A DNA stretch of 64,000 bases from Aquimarina spinulae. GTDB lineage: Bacteria > Bacteroidota > Bacteroidia > Flavobacteriales > Flavobacteriaceae. The DNA lies in assembly GCF_943373825.1 (NCBI RefSeq), contig NZ_CALSBP010000002.1:3213501-3277500 (forward strand), written 5' to 3'. Positions within the stretch are counted from its first letter, which is position 1. Each line of letters starts with the position of its first letter. The notes under the pieces were generated by a model that was not told the DNA's origin, made no database searches, and was given only the letters and a program-made list of their open reading frames with translations. Of this stretch, positions 46,601-55,600 are shown one piece after another. A program made the translations under genes and the position numbers.

Positions 46601-49600
46601 TGGTATAGAAGAAGTGGAAGATTCTGTGTTGGATAAAACAACTACTACTCTTTCTGATATAACACCTTATGATAGTCAAAGGGGAGAGCTTTCCAATGCT
46701 TCATTAATCAAGTTATTTGATCACGATAAAGGGTTGTATTCACTAGTTATATCTGCACCTGATAAAAATACGCTTTCTTCAGGTTTAATTTCAGAATTGG
46801 TAGAAGCATTAGCATATGTAAAGGAGATCTCTTCTTTAAAAGTGTTGTTATTGCGTGGTGGTAATGTGTTCTTACAAGGAGACAGAACATCTTATAATGA
46901 ATCAGTAAGATCGGGATTATATCAAGCTATAGCATCTTTTCCTTTTCCGATAATTGCCGAGATGAAAGGATCTGCTATTGGAGCTGGATTTCTGATAGGT
47001 GGGTTGTGTGATTTTATGATGTGTAGTGAAGAGAGTAAGTATTCTTTTACAAATTATAAAGAAGGATTTTTTCCTGGTGTAGAAGAAGAGTTATGGTTTA
47101 AAGAACGATTTGGAAATGCTTTTGCTTATAACTTTCTATACCAATCCGAAGGATTAACAGGAAAGGGGTTACAAAAACAAGGATGTAGTTGTCCCATTCT
47201 TGCATTGGATCAAGTAAGTTCCTTTACAGAGAGTTTTGCATTAGATCTTTGTGAGAAATCAAGGGATGCTCTGCAACTATTAAAGCAACATTTGGGGCGT
47301 AAGCTGTTTACATTGACAGAGCAACTGGTTGTAGTACCTACAATACAGGTAGAGAGCACAGTAACTATAAAACCACGACTTACCTTTGATTCAAAGTATT
47401 TGAAGTTAGAAGCCGATACAGATCATGTATTAACAATTACATTACATACAGGAGGGAAGAACTGCTCACTAGAAAATATCATTTCAGGGTTAAAAACTAT
47501 TTTTACTCAACTAGATAAAGACAATTACTATAAAGTGATTGTTCTAACCAGTGATATTGCTGATTTTGTTTCAGTGTCTGATTTGGCGGGTTCGCAGGAA
47601 GTCGTTTTAGAATTTCAGGATTTGATTCTGGAATCCCCCCTTCCCATAGTTGTTGTAATAAATTCTAATGCTAAAGATATCGGCTGGTTGATCAGTTCGT
47701 CTTGTGATGTTTGTATTTACCATGCACAAGGCGAGTATTCTGTATCAGGTCTTATAGAAGTTCCTGAGCTGGCAATGCGATCAGCTATGTTATTTAGTCA
47801 TCGATTAGGATGTACTATGAGTAAAGAATTACTGTTGGCAGGTAAGACCTATACCGGTACTGAGTTACAAGATCAGGCAGGTTCATTGATTGTAACAGAT
47901 GATGTTTTTTCAGAAGCATTAAATCAGGCATCAAGGTGGGTGAAGTTACCTTTGGAAACTGTACGGACATGGAAAAAGGCACAAACTTCATTACTGAAGA
48001 AAACGATAGAGGAGTTACCGGTTTGGTTAGAAGAACAAACAAAAACTTCAGAGTTATTACCGAAAACTATAACGGACATTACTCTTAGCACAAAAGTTAT
48101 AAAAGCAAAGAGTTATCCAAAAGGTATTATTGAGGTTACGATGGAAGATCGGGAGGCAAAGAATATGTTTTCAGACGCTTTTATAGCAGGAATGATAGAG
48201 GTGTTTATGCATATTGAAGAACACCCTTCTTATAAGGTGGTGGTATTAACGGGTTATGACAATTATTTTGCATCAGGAGGTACCAAGGATAGTTTATTGG
48301 CGATCCAGGAAGGGAAAGCTAAGTTTACAGATACCAAGATTTTTGAATTGGCTCTAGACTGTAAGATTCCGGTGATCTCGGCGATGCAGGGTCATGGCAT
48401 TGGAGCAGGTTGGTCTATGGGTATGTTTTCAGATTTTGTTTTGTTTAGTGAAGAGAGTCGTTACGTAAGCCCATATATGAAATATGGATTTACTCCTGGA
48501 GCAGGAGCTACTTTGATCTTTCCAGATAAAATAGGATATGACCTTTCTCGGGAGACCTTATTGAGAGGAGTTGAATATTCTGGAAAAGCATTACAAGATA
48601 AAAGAATGTCTTTTCCCGTTTTTCCTAGAAAGAAGACCCATTCAGCAGCACTTGTACTAGCTCGACAAATAACAAGGTATTCTCGCAAAAGTTTAGTTGG
48701 GATCAAAGATCAATTGACAGCGCATCTTAAAAAACGGTTAGAAACAACGTATAGTCATGAACTAGCGATGCATGAAACAACATTTGTAGGGAGACAAGAT
48801 ACTTTACAACAGATTGAGAGTCATTTCTATCAAGATAGTACAATTTCGAAAGAAGCCATCAATGCTACAGAGAAATCACCTGCTGTAAATATTGAAGATA
48901 CCGTTTTACGTATAGATGAATTACCAGATATTATATCAGATCTCAAAAAACTGCTGGCAAAGGAATTACATTTATCAGAGGATGAGATTGATGAGAATAG
49001 CCAGTTTGTAGATTTGGGGCTGGATTCTATCGTAGGGGTAACCTTTATACGTACCATTAACGAAAAATATGATCTTTCTTTACAAGCTACTATTGTGTAT
49101 AGTTATGCTACGCTGGCAGCATTGGGAACCCATATTAAGGAAGTGTCAGAAAAACAGGGTATATCTGTAAGTAGATCGGTGACATCAACAATCACAGATA
49201 TACCCAAAAAAGAACCAGAGGCAAATACTCAAAGTATATTTCCTAATATTCTTTTAGACTTAAAGAAACTACTGGCCAAGGAGCTACATTTATCAGAAGA
49301 TGAGATTGATGATAACAGTCAGTTTGTAGATTTAGGATTGGATTCGATTGTAGGAGTAACTTTTATACATACTATTAATGAAAAATACGGGCTTTCACTA
49401 CAAGCTACCATTGTCTATAGTTATTCAACTCTGAGTGCTCTTAGTGATCATATTCAGGATAAAATAAAACAGAAGGGAGTACTTATAACAGACGCTACTG
49501 TTTCTGCTGATATCCCAGAAAAGGTTTTTCAAAGTACTATTCCAAAAGCAGTTAAAGGTAGGCGTCTTACATCTTTACGCAAAGGTTTACAAGAAAATGC

Positions 49601-52600
49601 TAATCAATTCACAAAATCATCCTCTCGATCACAATCTATTGCAGTTATAGGTATGGCGGGTCAGTTTCCAGAGGCAGGTGATGTAGAATCATTTTGGCAG
49701 AATATTGCTCAGGGAAAAAATTGTATTCGTGAGATTCCTAAGAAGCGTTGGGATATTGAAAAGTATTATCAAGCAGGAGAAACTGTTGAAGGCAAGACGT
49801 ATAGCAAATGGATGGGAGCTTTAGAAGACTATGACCTTTTTGATCCAATGTTTTTTAATATCTCTCCTATTGAGGCAGAAAGTATGGATCCGCAACAGCG
49901 ATTATTTTTAGAGACCTGTTGGCATACGATAGAACATGCAGGATACAATCCACATGTATTTTCGGGTAGTAAATGTGGGGTATATGTAGGATGCGCAGCC
50001 GGAGATTATCTTCAGCAATCAAAAAAACATCAATTAAGCGCTCAGGGATTTACTGGTGCTGCCGGTTCTATTTTGGCATCTCGAATTTCCTACTTTCTAA
50101 ATTTACAAGGGCCTTGTGTCTCTATAGATACTGCTTGTTCCTCTTCATTAGTAGCTATTGCTAATGCGTGTGATGCTTTAGTATCTGGTAGTATTGATTC
50201 TGCTCTTGCAGGAGGCGTCTATATAATGGCGACACCTTCTATGCATATTATGAGTTCACAATCAGGGATGCTTTCTCCAGATGGTAGATGCCATACTTTT
50301 GATCAGCGAGCCAATGGTTTTGTCCCAGGCGAAGGAGTTGGAGTGGTGATGCTAAAAAGGTTAGAAGATGCAGAAAAAGACAACGACACTATTTTGGGAG
50401 TGGTACAGGGATGGGGTATTAATCAGGATGGAAAGACTAATGGGATTACAGCTCCTAATACAGAATCCCAAATACAATTAGAACAACAGGTGTATGATCA
50501 ATTTGATGTAGACCCGAATAACATTCAGTTGATCGAGACGCATGGTACAGCTACCAAACTGGGAGACCCTATTGAGGTAGAAGGATTGCGTAGGTCTTTT
50601 CAAAAATATACCGAAGAAAGAGCATATTGCGCACTAGGATCAGTAAAAAGCAATATTGGTCACTGTTTAACAGCTGCCGGAGTAGCTGGTTTTATTAAAG
50701 TGCTACAAGCTATGAAGCACAAACAATTGCCACCTACTATAAATTTTGAACAACTAAACGAACATATTAATCTTGAGGGTAGTCCTTTTTATGTAAATAC
50801 AGAATTAAGAGATTGGGAGGTTAGAGAATCACAACAACGTCAGGCCGCGATCAGTTCTTTTGGATTTAGTGGCACCAATGCGCATTTGGTGATGGGCGAA
50901 TACGTTTCTCAGAACCAGGAAGTGGTTAAACGACCTGTTCAGGTGATTACACAAAACTCGGATTTTATAGTTCCTTTATCAGCCAAATCTGAAGAACAGT
51001 TAAAACAAAAGGCTTCAGATTTACTGAAGTTTATTAAAGAGGAGAAGGGAGAGTTAGATTTGGTCGATATGGCGTATACTTTACAGGTAGGTAGAGAAGC
51101 GATGGAGGAACGCCTTGGTTTTATGGTGAGGGATATCGATCAACTTACAGAAAAACTTCGAGCTTATAGTGAGGGAGAGGATTCTATTCGTGGTGTCTAT
51201 TTGGGACAGGTGAAGCGCAATAAAGAAGGTTTACAAATTATCAGTAATGATGATGAGATGAAAGAAACCATTGTAGATAACTATATAAGTCAAAAGAAAC
51301 TATCGAAATTACTGGATTTATGGGTTAAAGGTCTGGAGTTGGATTGGAACAAACTCTACGGAGATCATAAACCTAAGCGTATCAACTTGCCATTGTATCC
51401 ATTTGCGAGAGAGCGGTATTGGATTGAAAAAACGGTTGATAGTTATAAAAAAGAGAATAAAAAAGCTCTAGAAGTACTTCATCCATTAGTACATAAGAAT
51501 ACTTCAGACCTTCGTCAGCAAAGCTATAACACCATATTTGATGGTGAAGAATTTTTTATCAAAGAAAATAAGATTCAAGGCAATAAAGCCTTACCAGGAT
51601 TAGCTTGTTTAGAAATGGCTCGAGCTGCTATGATATTGGCAAATGCTGCCCAGGATGAATCTGCAGTAATTGAATTACACCATGTTTTCTTTACAAAACC
51701 AATTGTGGTTGAAGAAACAAAGGAAGTTAGAATAGCATTATTTGCAGGCGAGGAAGAAGGTCATGTGGGCGAGCAAATAAGTGTTGAAATTTATAGTACT
51801 GAAGAAGAACAAGAAATATATTTTCAGGGACAAGTTACGTATAGTCATCTAAAAGAACCTGCAACACTTGATATTTTGCAACTCAAAGATGAAATGAAAA
51901 AGATTGCTCTGAAACCTAAAGACATATACACAGATCTATCGAAAAGAGGACATGTGTACGGATCTACTCTTCGGGGAATCTCATGTATTTATCAAGGAGA
52001 TAATCAATTATTAGCAGAAGTAAGCATACCACTTCTAGAAGAAAATGATCAAAAAGAATTTGTACTCTATCCTTCGATCATGGAAGGAGTGATGCAGGCA
52101 TGTATCGGTTTAGTTACTGATATCGAATCCCTAAGTCAACCATTATTCCCAACCTCGTTAAACGCTATACGTATACTATCTTCCTGTACGAAGGAAATGA
52201 ATATCTGGGTACGTATTAAAGATATAAAGACGACTAATCACATACTAGATATTGACCTTATCGACCAGCAAGGTAATATTTGTATAGAAATGAGAGGGCT
52301 ATCCTTGCAGAGTCTTGGTGAAAAAACCAATGCTTCCGAAAATGTAGAAAAAGCGATTGAAGTATATCAAGACAAGTTTGATGATACTGTCTTACAGCGA
52401 GAAGAAGTATCTCAAGAATTATTTTTTAAGGAATATTGGCAAGATCAACCTCTTACTTTCGATACTTCATTACCTGATAGCAAACAGCTTATAATTTTTG
52501 CAGATAAAGAGTTTAAAGAGAGTATTATAAATAGCGATAATACTGGTCAGTTTACAAAAGCAATTTTTGTATTTCAAGAACAGAAATACGAAAAAGTATC

Positions 52601-55600
52601 TGAAAACTTTTATCACTGCCGCTCCAATAATGTATCAGATATTCAAAAAGTACTTAAAGGTGTAAATGATAAAAGTAATAAGTCTATTGGACTAATATAT
52701 ACTTGGGCAAAAAATAATAAAGAAAAAGGTATTCATGCATTGTTTAATGTATTTAACGCTATTAAAAGATTTGACAATCCTGTTGATATTACGCTAGTAG
52801 GTAATTATAACCCTTCATCTGTAGAAACATGTTGGGATTATTCCTGGATAGGCTTTGAGCGTTCCTTAAAATTAGTATTACCTAATTCAAAGATATCATT
52901 ACTTTATACAGATTCATCTGGATGTACGCCTCAGCAATTATTAGATGCCGTACAACATCCCGGAGTAATTTGGTATAAAGACCAGCAAAGGTTTGAATTG
53001 TCGTATAGACCATTTGATCTTAGTGATACTACAAAAACACCAGTACTTAGAAAAAATGGCAGTTATTTAATTACCGGAGGTATTGGGAAATTAGGGTTTG
53101 AGTTGGCGCGTTATTTAGCTAAGGAGTATCAGGCAAAACTGTTACTACTTGGTAGAAGGCCATTAGTCTCTGAAATTCAGGAAAAGATTGATCAATTAAA
53201 ACAGGAAGGAGCTAAAGAAGTTTACTATTATTCTGTTGATATTAGTAATAGAAAAGCAATAACGTCCTGGGCAAAAAATCTTCCTTTTAATCTATCAGGG
53301 ATTATTCATACAGCGGGAGTTGAAGGTTCTGAGGTTTTCTATGAAAAAACAACAAAAAGCATCAATGAGGTACTTCAACCTAAATCTAAGGGAATAATGG
53401 TATTAGATGAAATACTAAATGAACAACCTTTGGATTTTGTGTGTTATTTTTCATCATCAGCAGCTATGTTGGGTGATTTTGGATCTTGTGATTATGCAAT
53501 AGCAAATCGTTTTCTAATGGCTTATGCTTATTATCGTGAGCAGAAAAACCAAAATAATGGAAAATCCGTCGTTATTAATTGGCCTTTTTGGAAAGATGGT
53601 GGTATGGGCAAAGGCGATTTTGAGCAAGCTGCATTTTATCTTAAAAGCAGTGGCCAAGATGTACTCGAAACATCAGAAGGAATAACAATATGGAATGACA
53701 TTATCCAATCTAATCAAACGCAAACACTAGTACTTAAAGGTAAACCTAACCGTGTTGAACAATTCTTAGATCGTACCTACGCAGCTGAGCCACTTGATCA
53801 ATTACCATCAAATATTCAAAACCAACATGCTCACATGGGTAAAGGGTGGAAGGTGCAATATCAAGACCTTTTACTACAAGAATGCGTTTATGCTGATCTT
53901 ATCAAGCTTGTCTCTACAAATTTGAAAATACCTTCAGAAAAACTGGACGGAGTGACTAATCTAGCAGATTATGGTTTTGATTCTATTAGTTTAACAACAT
54001 TTGCCAAAGAACTAAGAACACATTTTTTTATTACAATAACTCCTGCAGTATTTTATAATTATTCGACTATTAAGAAGTTAAGCGATTACTTCGTTCAGGA
54101 TTATCGTAATCACTTAGAAGAATTTTATAACAAACCGCAGAGTAAAATAATTGAAAGACAACAGGTAGACGCGAAAAAACCAGTATTAAAGAAAACTGCA
54201 ATCCAAAAACGCTTCTTACAAACTAAGCCCAAAAATACTTCATACTTTTCGAACTTAGCCCAGGAACCTATTGCCATTATAGGTATGTCGGGACGCTTCC
54301 CAGGAGCCGATACAGCAGATCAATTATGGGAAATGTTAGAAAAGGGAGAGAGTGGTATTAGCGAGATTCCTTTGTCACGTTGGGATTGGCGTGATTATTT
54401 CTCAAGGTCTGGAGGTTCAGATAATAAAATCAGCACTAATAAAGGAGGTTTTATTAACAATGTAGATGAATTTGATCCTTTGTTTTTTGAAATAACACCC
54501 AGAGAAGCAGAAGCCATGGATCCCGGTCAAAGGATGCTTTTAATTGAAGCATACAAAGCGATTGAAGATGCTCAAATTGATCCTTCATCACTACGAGGAA
54601 CCCCGGTTGGTGTTTTTGCAGGAATGGAAGAAAGTCAATATAACTCACTTATTTCTGATGAACAAGGAGTTGGTAATAGTGGCAATGCCATGATATCTTC
54701 CAGACTGTCATACTACCTCGACTTACAAGGGCCTACAATTGCGACCAATACAGCCTGTTCTTCAGGATTGGTAGCCATGCATCAGGCAATCATGAGTTTA
54801 CGAAACAGAGAATGTGAATCAGCCTTAGTTGCCGGTATCTCTTCTTTGATTTTATCGCCAGAATTCTACGTTAAGATGAGTCAGGCAGGAATGCTTTCAC
54901 AAGATGGTCAATGCTATAGCTTTGCTAAAAAAGCCAATGGTATTGGTGCTAGTGAAGCAATCGTAGTGCTTATGCTAAAACCACTATCAGCAGCCATTGA
55001 AGCAGGTAACCCTATTTACGGAACCATTAAAGCCAGCGGTATCAACTTTGACGGGAAAACTAATGGAGTTACCGCGCCTAGTGGTAAAAGCCAGGAAGCA
55101 CTAATCAAAAATGTTTATACCAATTATAGTATCAACCCTCAGGACATTTCGCATATTATTGCACATGGTACCGGAACAAAATTGGGTGACCCTATTGAAC
55201 TAAATGCTTTAAATGATGCCTTTAAAAAACTTATTGAGAAGCAACCAGATTCAAAACAAACGACTAATTGTGCTATAACCAGTTGTAAAAGTAACCTGGG
55301 GCATACAATGGCCGCTTCAGGATTGGTAAGTGTGGTTAGTCTGTTAAAAGGACTACAGCATAACAAAATACCTGCTACTATTAACTGTGAGGAAGAAAAT
55401 GATTATATAAGCTGGGAGAACAGCCCGTTTTATATTAATAAGATCACCACGGAATGGAAAAAAGAACAAGATAAACCTCGCATGGGAGGTATAAGTTCCT
55501 TCGGACGCAGTGGTACTAATGCTCATGTAGTCATTGAAGAATATACAAGACCAATAACTCCTCAATTTTCTTCTGTTGTGCACCCCAGAGAAGATGCACA

